From: Apostichopus japonicus
Lineage: Eukaryota > Echinodermata > Holothuroidea > Aspidochirotida > Stichopodidae
Assembly (NCBI RefSeq): GCF_037975245.1
Contig: NC_092572.1
Location: 19,842,489-19,906,488, forward strand
Length of the DNA: 64,000 nucleotides
Reading direction: 5' to 3'
Below are positions 35,695 through 50,745 of this stretch, one piece after another; position 1 is the stretch's first letter, and each line of letters starts with the position of its first letter. The notes under the pieces are model-generated. The model was not told the DNA's origin, searched no databases, and saw only the letters and a list, made by a program, of their open reading frames with translations. A program made the position numbers and the translations under genes.

Positions 35695-36548
35695 CTGGAA
35701 GGAAGAGAAAAATTATTTCTGACATCTGACATAAAATTTCTAATGCAACAGGTTCTCACCCAAAACAACTTCACGTTCATGGACAAGCATTACCTTCAAA
35801 TACATGGGACTGCCATGGGTACCAGGATGGCTCCTTCCTTAGCTTGCCTATTTATGTCTAGCCTTGAAGAATGCATGCTCAGTACAGCTCCTGCCGTCCT
35901 CTTATCTGATGGCGCTACATTGATGACATCTTCTTCGTTTGGACCAGTGATGAGGTTAGCCTGCACACCTTCATCAACCGCAATAATTCTTTGCAAAGCA
36001 CCATCTAATTCACCTCTGATTACTCTCACCAACAGGTTAATTTTATCGATGTGACTGTTCACAAGGAGCAAGGTTCTCTCTATACAGACTTATACACCAA
36101 GCCCACAGACACACACTAGTATCTCCATTCTTCCATCTGCCATCCCCGTCACTGCAAGTCTGGAATTGCGTACAGTCAAGCAATTCGTCTTCGTCGCATT
36201 TGCTCTAACAATTCCTTTTCATTTGCCATACAGGTGCTTTGGAAAAACACCTTACTGCCAGGGGCCATAGTGCCAGAAGGGTGCGTGAAGCCATTCATAT
36301 CATCTACTTTGAAAGACAAAAAGGGACGAGATTGCAAGCTCCCCCTGGTTGTTACTTTCTACCCAAATCTTACTCCTCGTCAGCAAATCACCTCTTACAA
36401 CCACAACATTCTCCTCACTTCGGATAGACTCCAACGAGCCACCATCAAATACAAACGACTATGCAACCTACGAGACCTTCTTGTGCGTGCTGCTGTTCCA
36501 CCTCTAACTTCTTACCCTACACCCATTCAAATGTGATCGTACATAGAG

Positions 36549-36866
36549 ATGTATATCTGCAGCTACCACTTTGCTGAATCCAATTTTATCACCAGCCACA
36601 GCATGCAACTTACACACAAGGCTAAGGGTCACATCACTCGCACAACCACTAATGTCATCTATCTGATATGTTGTAGAGTTTGCGGCAGCCAGTATGTTGG
36701 CGAAACCAAAACCACCATCAAGAAGCGATTCTATGGTCGCAGATCCACAGTCAACACCATGAAGACTGAGACCCCAGTTGGAGAACACTTTAACCTTCCC
36801 AGCCCTACCATTAACGACATGTCTCTACAGGGGATTGAATGGCCTTATGTAGCCGTCCTGACCTAG
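36549..36866 (+). pseudogene. PLE-2 GIY-YIG endonuclease fragment
   Basis: Reads VIYLICCRVCGSQYVGETKT followed by IKKRFYGRRS, the CxxC plus YVGET pattern of PLE nucleases, then a HFNLP motif. The region from 36,693 is duplicated in tandem just downstream. Confidence 0.85.
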
Positions 36867-37134
36867 TACGAATCAGCAGAGAGAGGCTGTCGATACAACG
36901 CTTTCGCACCATATATGTTGGCGAAACCAAAACCACCATCAAAAAGCGATTCTATGGTCGCAGATCCACAGTCAACACCATGAAGACTGAGACCCCAGTT
37001 GGAGAACACTTTAACCTTCCCAGCCATACCATTAACGACATGTCTCTACAGGGAATTGAATGGCCTTAGGTAGCCGTCCTGACCTAGTACGAATCAGCAG
37101 AGAGAGGCTGTCGATACAACGCCTGCGCACCATT
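36693..37134 (+). repeat. 221-bp tandem duplication inside PLE-2
   Basis: 36,693-36,913 and 36,914-37,134 are near-identical. The second copy repeats YVGETKTTIKKRFYGRRS and the rest of the nuclease C-terminal part, with a Pro-to-His change and a TAT-to-TAG change near its end. Confidence 0.9.
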
Positions 37135-37930
37135 CAACCTCATGGGCTCAACTTTCAGGAAGGACATGACTAACTTTTCTTTTGTCCCCCTCCTTCTTCC
37201 CTTGTCCCCCTCCCCTCACTCCTCTTCTCATAGATATCTTCCACCATCTTTTTCTCTACAAATTCTTGTCTTTGTCCTTCTCCAGTTTATTTCCTACCTC
37301 CTTCCCTCAATCCTCTCTTTGTCGCTCCACTGTCTATCTCCTACCTCTTCTCTTCCCCTACAGGTTTCTTTCTTTCTTCTCTCCATCCCTTGTCTACTAA
37401 TCCCCTTACATCTATCTCTTTGTGTTCACCATGCTCATCAACCTGTCTGTATTCTGTGCGTGTTTTGTCACTTCTGTCACCGTTACTTGTCATTTAGCCT
37501 TTGAAGAAGATCCTGCTAAGATCGAAATGTCAGGCCAACTTACTTTTACACAGAAGTTATTTATGTGAGATTCTGATATTCAGGAACGTGTGATAAGGCG
37601 AAGCAAAACATATATAAATTAGAATGATATATCTTCACAAATACCGCAGCAAACTATTCCTGGCAGGTAAACGCACTAAAGTCAATACAGGGAGAGAGGC
37701 TCGATACTGTAAGAATCACGGACTTAATAACATGAATACATACATCAGCTTTATAGGGAAGGCAATATTAGTCTTAAACCCGTCATAAAACCCTGAATGA
37801 CGTCATTATGATGAACTTCTCACTGAGATGATCAGATGGATCCCATGGACGAGAAGATGACGAGCAGCGAAAAAATGGTAGTATTCACAGAAAGAACACA
37901 AAACATCTAGGTTAGATTAATTTAATGTAA

Positions 37931-40900
37931 AAAAGGAGCAAAATCTTGCTTAACCCGCAAAGCAGCATATTGGTTACCCCCCCCCCCCCCCTTCGCCTTA
38001 GATGGTCTGTTTCCATCGTGTTAGTCGTGTATAGATATCCATGAAAGTTTGGGAATTAAAGTTCCTCTCTTTCCTCCTCTTTTACCCCCGCTTCCCCCCC
38101 CCCCCCCCTTTTCCTACTCTTTTTTTCTCCTCTTTATCTTACCAATCGCACACATGATTGTCGGCCCAAGATTTGTTTGTTATCACTCGGGTATCCAAAA
38201 ACATTCGGAATAACATAAATCAGCAACATATTTGTGGGTACTTGTGTGGCTGTTGTAATTATTTGATGATGAAGAAAAGCAAACGTTTAAATCCATTACA
38301 GCAATGGTTCCAAAGTGACTACCAAAGAGCTGTTAGTTATCGTCAAATAAAACAACTGGACGGTTGACATGTCAAGCAATTTAATTTAGGGAGTTGCACT
38401 TTTAGAAAATACTCTGGTAGAACGCAAGGTTGGGATCAACATTGGCAATATGAATGTCTAACTCACAATATGTGGCTTATTATACCATTCAACCAGGACA
38501 ATATGCTTAATGTAATAAACCAACTTTGGACAAACAAAAGCCCGAAGAACTACTTACAGTACACGACACAGCTGATATGGCGGGATTGGAGTAACGTTGG
38601 TTTTAAATGGATATAACCGTTTCATTGAAACAGTTACACAACTCGCTATACGTTAAATATCCTACGATCTGGATTGATATATTGCACCAGACTTTTAATA
38701 CCCTACACTTGGATCAAAGTCTATATACTCGTATTGTGACTGCGATGATTCAATCTTTCGCTTAACCAGTTACTGAGGTTAGGCAAAAAAAATTAAATGT
38801 TCATTATTCATCTGGGATTAATATATTGGACCAATATTGTTCCGAAACTTGATAGTTGGAACTGTGCATGATAAACTAGAAAAGCAATGGTTCAATGGTA
38901 TATGACCTAGTTGCTTCGTTCATTACATTATGGATATCCGACATTGGGCGTTGTTCAATATCCAATTTATCGATTCATAGATAATTACACAATACTTATC
39001 CGACTTATTAATCATTATATACGATGTCATTAATTCATGTCAACTAAATGGCAGTCTAGTTAATTTAGCCTTTATCACTTACCTAACGTATCAACAATAC
39101 GGTTGTCACTAAGAATTCCTTCCGTTTGGAACATTTATTTTACCAGTAATCGTCAGTGTAATATCCAATTGTATTACAAGGGATACACATTGCTTACGTT
39201 AAGGCACAGTCACTGTATGCTGTGTTAACAATAGTGTACATTCGTACGTATTAAAACTGATTGTACGGTACGACACATACTGCATAAGATACAGACGTAC
39301 AAGCGCTATGGTATGCACGCTATGAGACACAAACATAAATATCGGATATCCTGCAGTGGTGGTTCATTTAAGTTCAAAGTTTATCAGACATAGTTCTTTC
39401 GCTATGCAAAAGTTGGTAAAGATGGTAACGAAGGAGCGTGTTAGCAAAGAATATACACCGAACGAAAGTGAATAGTGTTTGCGTGATCAGCCATATAAAC
39501 ACTGTGTGACAATCAATCATAGTCTAGGGTGACCTGTGTGTGTTCTAGTGAAATTAGGTATAGCAACAGCCACCCGTACAGTAGTTCGATTTTGATCAGC
39601 AAGCGTATTCACCACGATATAAGTTGAATCGCTCAAATATCACGAAATGAAGTAATCTGATTCAACTACAGCTCAGTTATCCTCAAACGGACAATATTAT
39701 ATCCTATCTGAGCCGTGTACGGCTAAAGTGAAGACAGATTAAATCTTACCCCACTCTTATATCTCTAATTGGAAAATGTCACACTTGATTGAGGTTATCA
39801 ACCAAAACGGATGGCCTACAAGTATTGTTCGGAAAATCACTGTCTATGACAGCCTGTCACATATGGAATGGAATAAAATGATAATGAGAAATACAGCTTA
39901 AAGAGAAGATGTTTGCTTTTCTCATGGAACAAGGATGATTTAACCCCCCCCCCCCCCCCGCCCACACTCTTCCTTGTGATTCCCACTGCAGACGTTACGT
40001 TTACATGAAGATAGCACTGTCGGATACGAGTATATTGCAAATATATGGAGTTTTCATAAGTATGCGTACAATTACAATGTGTAATAACGAGTAAACACCT
40101 GTCCGTTTGATTAGTTTGTTTTATTTTGTGCCGTCATTGCTAACACAGATTATGCAGTTATTTTTCTGAAAAAAAAAAGATTTATCCAGATGAATTATGT
40201 AACTTTAGACTCTCGTTTACAGTTTGATAGTGCAATGTCATGGCATTTTGTACCGTACTGAGTAGATATTTTCTGGGATGTTGTAAATGCATTTGGCAAC
40301 AGCATACTAAATGATTCCACCAGGGCAGTTGTGCTGCAAATGTATATATATATCTTTTTCTTAAAGTTAACTCAGCTAGCAACAGAGTGGGAAAGTTCTA
40401 CACATGTGTTTCATTTACTGATTTACCTTACGGTAAAGAACTTTGACAGGTATGCAAACATTTCACAAATATCAAGAGAAATCAACAGGAATAGAATTAT
40501 TTCATCCATCTATCCATCCATCCATCCATCCATTGATTAATTTGTTTGTTTGTTTGTTATTTATCCATCCATTTATTTGTTTGTTTGTTTGTTTGTTCAT
40601 TTATATATTCATCCATCCAGACATTCATTCATTTATGTTTTGCGTTGTTCGCTTTAAAATTATGTAAACTGAGATAGCGGTCCTTTAACCACAAATTGGA
40701 TTTTATTACTACTACGTTGTCAATCATTGAAAAAACGATAACCAAAAAAATCACAAAGTGATGACATATTAATATTAATTGAACCGTTGAACCGTTATCA
40801 TTAACATAAAGTAGACCAAAATTACGATGACAATTAGAAACAAATTCTTATTTTGCGTAAATAACAAATCACTTCCCTAACCAGGATACATCTCAAGTTG

Positions 40901-41180
40901 AAAACCTCCACCATAGCATTAAAGACAAATAAATAAACCTCCCAATAATTTATGCACAAAATTCATATTCCGAGTTTAAAAGAATTGGTTTGTTTTGATA
41001 GGTATACTACTTTTGTTTCAATTTGTTTAGATAAGTTAAATACAGATAAAGATTAGAGCGCCCATACAACCACTATTACGGTACATATGGTAACTAACAC
41101 CCACATTAAGACTTGTAGAGGGCAGAATTAAAAACCTGACGCGATTGAAGGAACGAAGGCAGATTGGACCGTAGCATGAC
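37931..41180. other. No gene recognised
   Basis: C-runs near 37,980 and 38,095 and a C-run near 39,945, otherwise AT-rich unique-looking sequence. A short (CCAT)n and (GTTT)n patch lies at about 40,502-40,620. No splice-consistent coding segment found. Confidence 0.4.
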
Positions 41181-41810
41181 ATGCTACCTGCTCAGTGACC
41201 TACATGGCGGCACTGAGGCCTTGAAACAAGCGAAACATTTGACGTCTTGGACGAGAATAGCATCTTTTGCGACGAAAAAGAATTCTTGTACCGAGTAGCG
41301 CATCAATTTCGAGGTGGTAAACCGGTAGGGCAATCCAACCATGGGGGAAGGTAAAAGGGAAACACACCCATCCATAAGTTCAAGATAATACTTGTTGAAG
41401 GGTTCCAAACATCTGTTCAGCCCTGAACCTCCAGTTTGGGCATCCATCTAGTATATAACCTGCTAAGAGGTAACTGCGTAAGTTGTAGTATCACAGAAGA
41501 AATACGCGATAGACGTTTACACACCAGTCGGTGCAAAATCCACCTACGGTGTTTCTATATACATGGATAAATGCTTGTAGATATTATGTGGCGATAAATA
41601 TATTCACGTTCAGTCAGAAGCTAAGGTCGATATATCTTTCGTTCATACGTATGCCTAGATAATACCATCTCAATATTGTTTTCCATAACATTTCACTGCC
41701 CAACATGAGCCTCAACATATTACAAATGATTTACTCTCTGGTAGCAGAATTCTCATGATTCCCCTCTGTACATGTTTGCTTGCTTTTTCGCTTTGTTATT
41801 TCGGTATTAT

Positions 41811-42516
41811 TTGCGAGACTTTCGTATATGTATATGCCATCTACTACAGTGCAACATAACACGAATAAAGTATAGTTTGTATGCTTCTCTCACTGTCATC
41901 ACTATAACTTGAAGAATTTCATTCCTAATGTTTGACCATTCAGAACAATGGTTATCATTCCCAACGTTTACAAAATTTGAAACCGCACTAATTCAGCTTT
42001 ATGTTGGTTAAATATACGTTCCATATATTACTATTAACATACTTCAGAACAACGTCAAAGTATTCGAAGGTGTGCTTCATTGTTTCGACGATTGCTGAGA
42101 CGACAAACAAAAAGAGAAGCAAAGCAAATAACAGAGAATCTAGTCTATTGTCCTTCTTTTCGGTATAACTTGCGAGACTTTCGTATATGTATATGCCATC
42201 TACTACAGTGCAACATAACACGAATAAAGTATAGTTTGTATGCTTCTCTCACTGTCATCACTATGACTTCAAGGATTCCATTCCTAATGTTTGACCATTC
42301 AGAACAATGGTTATCATTCCCAACGTTTCCAAAATTTGTAACCGCACTAATTCAGGTTTATGTTGGTTAAATATATGTTCCATATATTACTATCAATATA
42401 CTTCAGACCAACGTCAAAGTATTCGAAGGTGTGCTTCATTGTTCCGACGATTGCTGAGACGAAAAACAAAAAGAGAAGCATGGCAAATAACAGAGAATCT
42501 ATTCTATTGTCCTTCC
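41811..42516. repeat. 359-bp tandem duplication
   Basis: 41,811-42,169 recurs at 42,170-42,516 with few changes (shared start TTGCGAGACTTTCGTATATG). The first 25 bp of the unit appears a third time, diverged, at about 42,979, next to the TA microsatellite. Function unknown. Confidence 0.9.
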
Positions 42517-43006
42517 GTAAGCTTTCAATTGCTTTAGAAACTAATACTTCTTCTAAGATATTAGATGCATGCTGGTCATGCGATTGAAAATACTTTTAGT
42601 TTGTTGCGCATTGAAACTCAGTGTCAATGTTTAAGTGATATAAGAGCTGGCCTATGGCAGTTATCTGGAAACTACACATGCTAAGTTGTTCATGGTCATC
42701 ACGGCATCGGCAATGTGGCAGAGAATCTAATTGACAGGTCTACATTACTTGCTGGTGAACATAGCTGACTCACAGTAGCAGTCACATTGAAAGATGTTGG
42801 ACAGTTTATCTTGAGTGGTAACTTGTCTGTTGAAGGGACACTTGATTAATTGTATTTGTGTGAATCACCTGTAAAATTGAAATAATTGTTTTTATAGCAC
42901 AGTGCCTAAAATGTTTAACTGTTTTGAATACTTCTCAAATAGTACTTGATTATAGAAACTGCTATTGTCTGGACTATATTGCGAGAATTTCGTATATGCA
43001 TATGTC

Positions 43007-43026
43007 ATCATATATATATATCTATA

Positions 43027-43059
<33 letters not shown>

Positions 43060-43191
43060 CACATATATATAGCACATATATAGCATATATATATAGCATA
43101 TATATAGCACATATATATAGCACATATATATAGCACATATATATAGGACATATATATATCACATATATATATATATATATATATATATACT
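43007..43191. repeat. (TA)n microsatellite with GCACATA/GGACATA variants
   Basis: Alternating TA broken by an 11- to 14-bp secondary unit ending in AGCACATATATAT. Confidence 0.95.
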
Positions 43192-43199
43192 GCCACATA

Positions 43200-45640
43200 T
43201 GATGTGTGTGATTTTTCTTCTGCATCTTTGAGTATCTAATCATATACTTATATACTGAGACATCAATTCTTTTTTTAGGATTGATGTCCAAGCTAATCGT
43301 GACATGAACAGGAGAAAAATCAACTTTTGTGCAAAATGCATCCCTACCTACGGTGCCCTGCATACCTCCTCGTACACCTGTTATGTTTCCATAATCTTAT
43401 TTAGTTGTATTTACTCCAAAGAAACCTACGATTAAGATCAACCATTTATTCGAAAACCATACTGCTCAACCCGTAATGAGTTGATATAGTACAGGACAAT
43501 TTATTTCTCAATCAATTATAGTTTGAATTAACTAATCACATCAATTAGAATCAACAAGATCATTAACAGTGACATGGTTCAACTTTTATATTCTAAAGAT
43601 AAAGTCACTCGTATCGCACCTACTGTACTGTTTATTGATCCACAAGCAATTGTTCAGCCTAGCGGGAACATCCAATTGTTGCCCCTTCTGAGCCCCCACT
43701 GAGTCCCACTTCCCCCACTGCTCCTCCTATTGGCATCGATCGACAACGTTTCCTCAAGATATGGATTTTCGAGTGTGTGAACCTTTGACATATGCTTTAC
43801 ACTGTCCGTGTTGCAACAAGGGCATTCAATTCAGTCAGTAATATACTCTTTTTTTGTAACACTTGCTTAACTTTAAAATCGCAACAAATAATGTTTTAGA
43901 GTGCTATGTGTAACTATATCTAATCTAATGAACGCACTTCGATATTATGTGTTACAGAAACGACATATAAATATTTCGTATTTCGTAAGAAACAGGGTGG
44001 CCAACGCCTAAAAGAAAAGATGGACGAGGTTTCGTATGGTATTTTGAATATTAATATTTCTATCTCCTACAAATAATATGGATAATAAGGGTGAATGTTA
44101 TACATGAGTGAATAACAAAGAGTACATTCAACTTAAGACGCTAGATAGAAATAAGAACTTATCTATGAAGACTGGGTCTGGAATCGATGACCTCGATGGT
44201 ATAGCGGCGATTATCCCCGATAGACAGCTCTTCCTCAGAAGGCGCGACGAGGAATGGAAAAATGATTAAAAGTTCATCCAAGAATAGTTCTACTTGTTAT
44301 AACGGGATCCACTTCAATTCACTGGATGGATGTCAGTATGAAATATTAAAGCCCATTCCGTATAAGAAGTGATGAGATATTTAGATGAGGCCAAAAGTAA
44401 CGAATTTACTTGAAGATGCTTCAGTCGAAACTTGAACGGTTACACAGATCGTAGTAACGATATGGATATAACTGGTAACGCAATGTTACGCAGAAACAAT
44501 AGTGAATCGTGTCATTGGAACGGGGTGAGAGCGATAGTTCCCCAACAACGGTGTATATATACCTCTGACTGGCATCATGACGCGGTACTTGCGTGGAGGG
44601 TTACGATGGCAAAGAGATGACGTCATCCGTAATGTAACATTATGAATATTCTAGAGGCAGAGCATTCCCATAGCAACAAACAACATGCCTGAACAACAGG
44701 ATCAAGTGTCATAGTGTAGAATTCAGTGTCCCTTAAACTAAAACGTTCGTGAGAAAGAAATGAAGGCAGATTATGCAATGATACTTTAACCGTATACGTG
44801 CCTATCGAGTTATGTATTCAAATGCAGTTTAGTTTCGTTCAATAAGTTGAACCCAATATGTTACATAATATCGGTATGTTACAAATGCACAGGACATAAG
44901 TCCATAAAGTCTGAGATAAAATCAATTTATTTACAGTTACAAAGGATCAAAACTTACATGTAATTTATATTTCGTTACGTACACTATCGTAACATAATAT
45001 ATTTTTAATTCTTCGTACAGGATAAAACGGATTGCGCCAAGTTTTTAAAAATTGTCATGCCATATAAGGTCTTTTGTCGTATAATCCACGATGTTTGCTT
45101 CAAAAACTTCTATCCTATGTGTCGTAAGGCAAATTATTCCTACTGTTATATTTGTAACACTTTAAAATCACAAAATGAAATGTGACAGTGCATATTTACA
45201 TTTACAACAATGTCGAAGCAAGTTGCAAACCAATTCTCTGCATCGTTCTAAATCTATCTTAAATTCAAGTTCCCGGTTGTCTGGGCAGCGTGACGTCACT
45301 CGTCGCATATACATACAGATGCAGCGATATCCAGACATGAAACTGCACGCTTATCAAAATTAGATTTTCAGTTGGGGATTGTAAGCACTTATCATTGTAC
45401 AGCGCCATCTATTTATATATAATTTACCCATCAAGTTAACTTAGGTATTACAGTTTGGGTGTACCCTACTTTTTCAAGTTATTCATCTTCGTTTTAAATT
45501 TATGTATATTGAGATTTGTGACACACAACCCTTAATTGAATCATATATTGTGTCATTAAAATGGGTCCTGCAGTGATTTTGGTGGACGGAGTATATGTTC
45601 TCTACCACCAGATAAAAGTGATCAATGCAACGAAAAATGC
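43200..45640. other. No gene recognised
   Basis: No splice-consistent or family-recognisable coding sequence on either strand. Confidence 0.4.
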
Positions 45641-45647
45641 AGGAGCT

Positions 45648-46475
45648 TTAACTTTCGCTATGTACGGTCATGGCGTGCATGAAGGTAGTCGGTTCTGGTA
45701 TTTGCTTACATTTGCATGTGAATATTAAGTTAAAGATTTCTTTAAACTGCGGATGATTAAATCCGTAGATCAGTGGATTAACGCAGCTATTAAAAGTAAC
45801 TAGACCTGCAAACCAAGGAATCACAACGTAACTCTCAGGTATGACGCAAGCTACTGCAAAAGGCATGATGCATACAATGTAAGCACAAACCACTAGAAAG
45901 AGATTTTTGGTAATTTTAACCACCATGATTTGCCGAGAAATCCTTCTTCTCTCATCACCTGTAGATGCCTGATAACTATCCCTGTGTATTTTCCTTCGAT
46001 AGATGAGATAGTAACACGCGATAATGACCACCAAGCAGGGAAACTGTATCAGTGAACTACGTAACATTTCATTGTGGAACGATCTTGGATGTTCCGAGTC
46101 CACCGTACAAACACTGTAACGATGGGAAAAGCCGAGTGCACCGAAACCTAATGCTGGCGGTAAGGTTGCGACTATAATAACATATAGCCAACCGAGGAAG
46201 ATCATAACGTATACGTTTCGGGAACAGTATACTTTATCATAACTTGATCTCGGACGAGTTATCAAAATTAAACGATTGACTGCAATCAAAGCCAAATTGA
46301 TAATGCTAGCTCCTAACGTTATATAAGTTATTGCTCCAATAATCTTGCATAAAAATGTCTTCGAAAGGTAAAAATTAACGCTAAACAACGCTACTATATG
46401 AAATAAAATAAACACGCAAGAAATGAGATCGGAAATGGCTAGGTTGACCACAAATACGTTTGTTGTAATTTGAAG
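45648..46475 (-). CDS. Rhodopsin-type GPCR, TM2-TM7 (copy B, 5' end lost)
   Basis: An uninterrupted frame of about 270 residues. It covers TM2 (VVNLAISDLISCVFILFHIV), TM3 with a Cys before it (FLCKIIGA) and NRLILITRP in place of DRY, TM4 (VMIFLGWLYVIIVATLPPAL), ECL2 with CTVD, TM5, a basic third loop (RRKIHRDSYQAS...ERRRISRQ), TM6 (VVCAYIVCIMPFAVACVIP) and TM7 ending NSCVNPLIYG (the NPxxY position). The tail has a Cys pair (CKC) suitable for palmitoylation. The NRL and NPLIYG variants recall melatonin-receptor-like and Tre1/moody-like receptors. TM1 cannot be found upstream: homology to copy A breaks at about 46,476 and resumes at 48,505. It is therefore a truncated gene or an exon whose partner is not visible. 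Confidence 0.8.
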   Translation of the reverse strand, partial: LQITTNVFVVNLAISDLISCVFILFHIVALFSVNFYLSKTFLCKIIGAITYITLGASIINLALIAVNRLILITRPRSSYDKVYCSRNVYVMIFLGWLYVIIVATLPPALGFGALGFSHRYSVCTVDSEHPRSFHNEMLRSSLIQFPCLVVIIACYYLIYRRKIHRDSYQASTGDERRRISRQIMVVKITKNLFLVVCAYIVCIMPFAVACVIPESYVVIPWFAGLVTFNSCVNPLIYGFNHPQFKEIFNLIFTCKCKQIPEPTTFMHAMTVHSES

Positions 46476-48504
<2,029 letters not shown>

Positions 48505-48505
<1 letters not shown>

Positions 48506-48615
48506 GTGAGGGTAGGTGGGGTGTTCGCAGTCAGGATTCGTATTATTAAGCTTTGTTTTGCTTTGTTTACTTTCTCCTTAATTCCTTTATTCAATATTTT
48601 ATCTATTTCTGATTT
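48505..48615 (-). pseudogene. N-terminal GPCR segment of copy B, separated from the rest
   Basis: The minus-strand frame reads LNKGIKEKVNKAKQSLIIRI followed by LTANTPPT, matching copy A at 1,400-1,480 residue by residue with a few changes. In A it leads into TM1; here the homology ends at the 2-kb insertion. Confidence 0.6.
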
Positions 48616-50536
48616 GACTTTTTTAAGTCAACTTTAAGTTTTTTGTGCAACTTAAGGTTTTTTGGATGTGAAACTCTCTGACAAGAACCTCATTTTTTAT
48701 AGTTTTACTTCCCTTTATGTTCATTGCTGTTAATATTATTTTTTTTGGTTACTTTGTGCAACGTTTCTACTATTTAATGTTGTATAAAACAGAGATAAAC
48801 AAAACAATCCATTAGTAGAACGTACTATATTTATTATAAGTAAGCGTAGAAGAGACATAAAAAGGGGAATATATAACACTAATAAACTAACCATTTCCAT
48901 TTGAAGTGACGAGATGTAATAAGTTTCCGTTCAAACTATCCACCAAAATCTGTTGAAATAAAGAACTTAGTAATGATTTTTCAGAAAATTGTAAAACAAC
49001 CAACTCTTGTGTATAAGACAACATTGTAACATTCCACCGAAAATTGTTGATATGTACCAGATGTGACTTAAGAAATAAGTTTCCATTTCAAACTATCCAC
49101 CAAAATTTGTTGAAATAAAGAACTTAGTAATGATTTTTCAGAAAATTGTAAAACAACCAACTCTTGTATATAAGACAACACTGTAACATTCCACCGAAAA
49201 TTGATGGTATGTACCAGATGTGACTTAAGAAATAAGTTTCAGAGAAATCGTCATCATTTTACCATTTTGCATAAAACTAAATTGTTTAAATGATAACTAA
49301 AATGTAATAAGTTATCATTTCCATATTTTCAGAAAACTATCAAATTGATCAATTGGAAAGAAGTTAACATTTAATACTACACAGATGTATGTTGTAAATA
49401 ACAACACTTAACATAATAAACCATTTCAACATTGTTCAGAAAATTATCAAGTTGCTCAGTCGGAAAGAATGCACAACTCTACTAGATCTCGTACAATAGG
49501 GTAAAATTCAGCTCGGGCACTCGTCACATTTTAACCAATGTATCTTATGCCCTGCTTACGGTAGAAACTTCGGTATCTAGGCCAACACTTGTTCTGGGCT
49601 CTAACCTTCGATTATTTGTAATAAATAATAATGTACTGTAGTTCTTGTACTCTTGGCTTTGCACCCGTACTCGATACATTTGGGAAATCTTATTCCTATA
49701 TAGTCATATACTATTGCAAGATAAACTGCTTCTACTTGTTCTTAGTGCTTTTTGCCTAGAGGCACAATCACGTATACTTCTACTTAGGATTTATCCTTAA
49801 CTACCCCCCCCCCCCCCCACTGGCAGACAGTATTACAAAATTCCTTGTGCACAATAAATTAGAAAATACAGCCTAAGCATTTTACCAAAATTTCTCAAAG
49901 AGGCGGGGACACTCCGCCCCTTAGATCCCTTGCACTGAGCGACTTACCGTCTAAGCCCTCCCAAGTGGCTGCGCTCAAACTTTTGCTCGCACGCATACCA
50001 AGGGGATTTTGCTAGCGCAGCTCACTCATGCCTTTGTACTAAAACTGTATTGCAAGTTTTGTTTAAAGTAGATAATTGGAATAAATGTGCCAAGTCAGGT
50101 AAGACTACCGAGCAACTCCCTAATACCTTAAAAGAAAGCGAATGTATATGGTAGTATACGGTTATATCGAAATGATGAAAGTAATAGTGTTGTATTAAAG
50201 GTTGCAGTTGATGATGATCTCTATGACTTTGCCCTAAATTTACTATCCTTCAATTACGCAATTTTATCGAAGTTTGACCAGATGTGACGCCACAGAATAA
50301 GACAGATATACACTTGTAAAAGGAAATTGTTAATGTGTGAATATTTTTGGAAATTACTACAACGCACAGAATTGGCGTTTTCTGCTTTGAAGATATACGA
50401 AATTTCAGCTATTTATATAAAATGAATATTAAGAATATAAAAACTTGCACTAAAAAGTGTTAACCAAACCATGTTGTAATTTGACTATACAGAACTGTCA
50501 GTACATATGTACAGAATATATCTTCTCGATATTACA

Positions 50537-50745
50537 TCTATCTCTTTGTGTTCACCCTGCTCATTAACCTGTCTGTGATCTGAACGTGTGTTTGTCCCTC
50601 CTGTTACTGTATGTTACTTGTCCTTTAGCCTTTGAAGAAGATTCTACTAGGATCGAACGTCAGGCCAACTTACTTTTACACATTCTCTTACACAGGCTCT
50701 CTAGTAGATAAGCAGTTTGCCAACAGTTTTACTTTATTTTGAGTT
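50537..50745 (+). mobile_element. Solo 3' tail of a PLE-2-type element
   Basis: Matches 37,400-37,556 (ACATCTATCTCTTTGTGTTC ... CCTTTGAAGAAGAT ... GGCCAACTTACTTTTACACA). The orthologous place in unit A (about 3,845-3,860) has no such insert, so it landed after the segmental duplication. Confidence 0.85.

Larger units (their letters stand above)
35719..37556 (+). mobile_element. Penelope-like element (PLE-2) inserted in an array unit
   Basis: Plus-strand RT motifs (QIHGTAMGTRMAPSLACLFM near 35,800; YIDDIFFVWTS near 35,910 in another frame) are followed by a GIY-YIG nuclease (36,660-36,800) and a 3' end with a hammerhead-like CTTTGAAGA...GATCGAAA motif (37,499-37,528). The surrounding array sequence resumes at about 37,563 (GTGAGATTCTG, as at 57,100). 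A possible 6-bp target duplication TTATTT lies at 35,713-35,718 and 37,557-37,562. Frame breaks in the RT make it inactive. Confidence 0.85.
20200..37930. repeat. Tandem array of about 1.2-kb units (array A)
   Basis: Units recur through this region with shared landmarks: CCTCCCTGATGAGAATCAAA, a micro-exon between TTAC and CTGAAAG, CATAATGATGAACTTCTCAC, a C-run, GAGTTAGCCCTTTGTG, TTTCACAGTCAATAACCTGT, a G-run, and GTGTGAGTCTTCTAACACAC. Spacing is about 1.23 kb in the regular part (25.5-35.6 kb) and about 0.48 kb between the paired copies at 21.7/22.2 and 28.1/28.6 kb. A Penelope-like element interrupts it at 35.72 kb. A diverged unit recurs at 54.6-57.7 kb. Confidence 0.9.

Noticed and set aside
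20200-37930. CRISPR-like regular repeat array
   Set aside because: Units are about 1.2 kb and nearly continuous, with no short-repeat/spacer layout, in a eukaryotic intron-rich setting.
41184-41447. 87-residue minus-strand frame
   Set aside because: No recognised motif, no clear splice sites, no second copy in the window.
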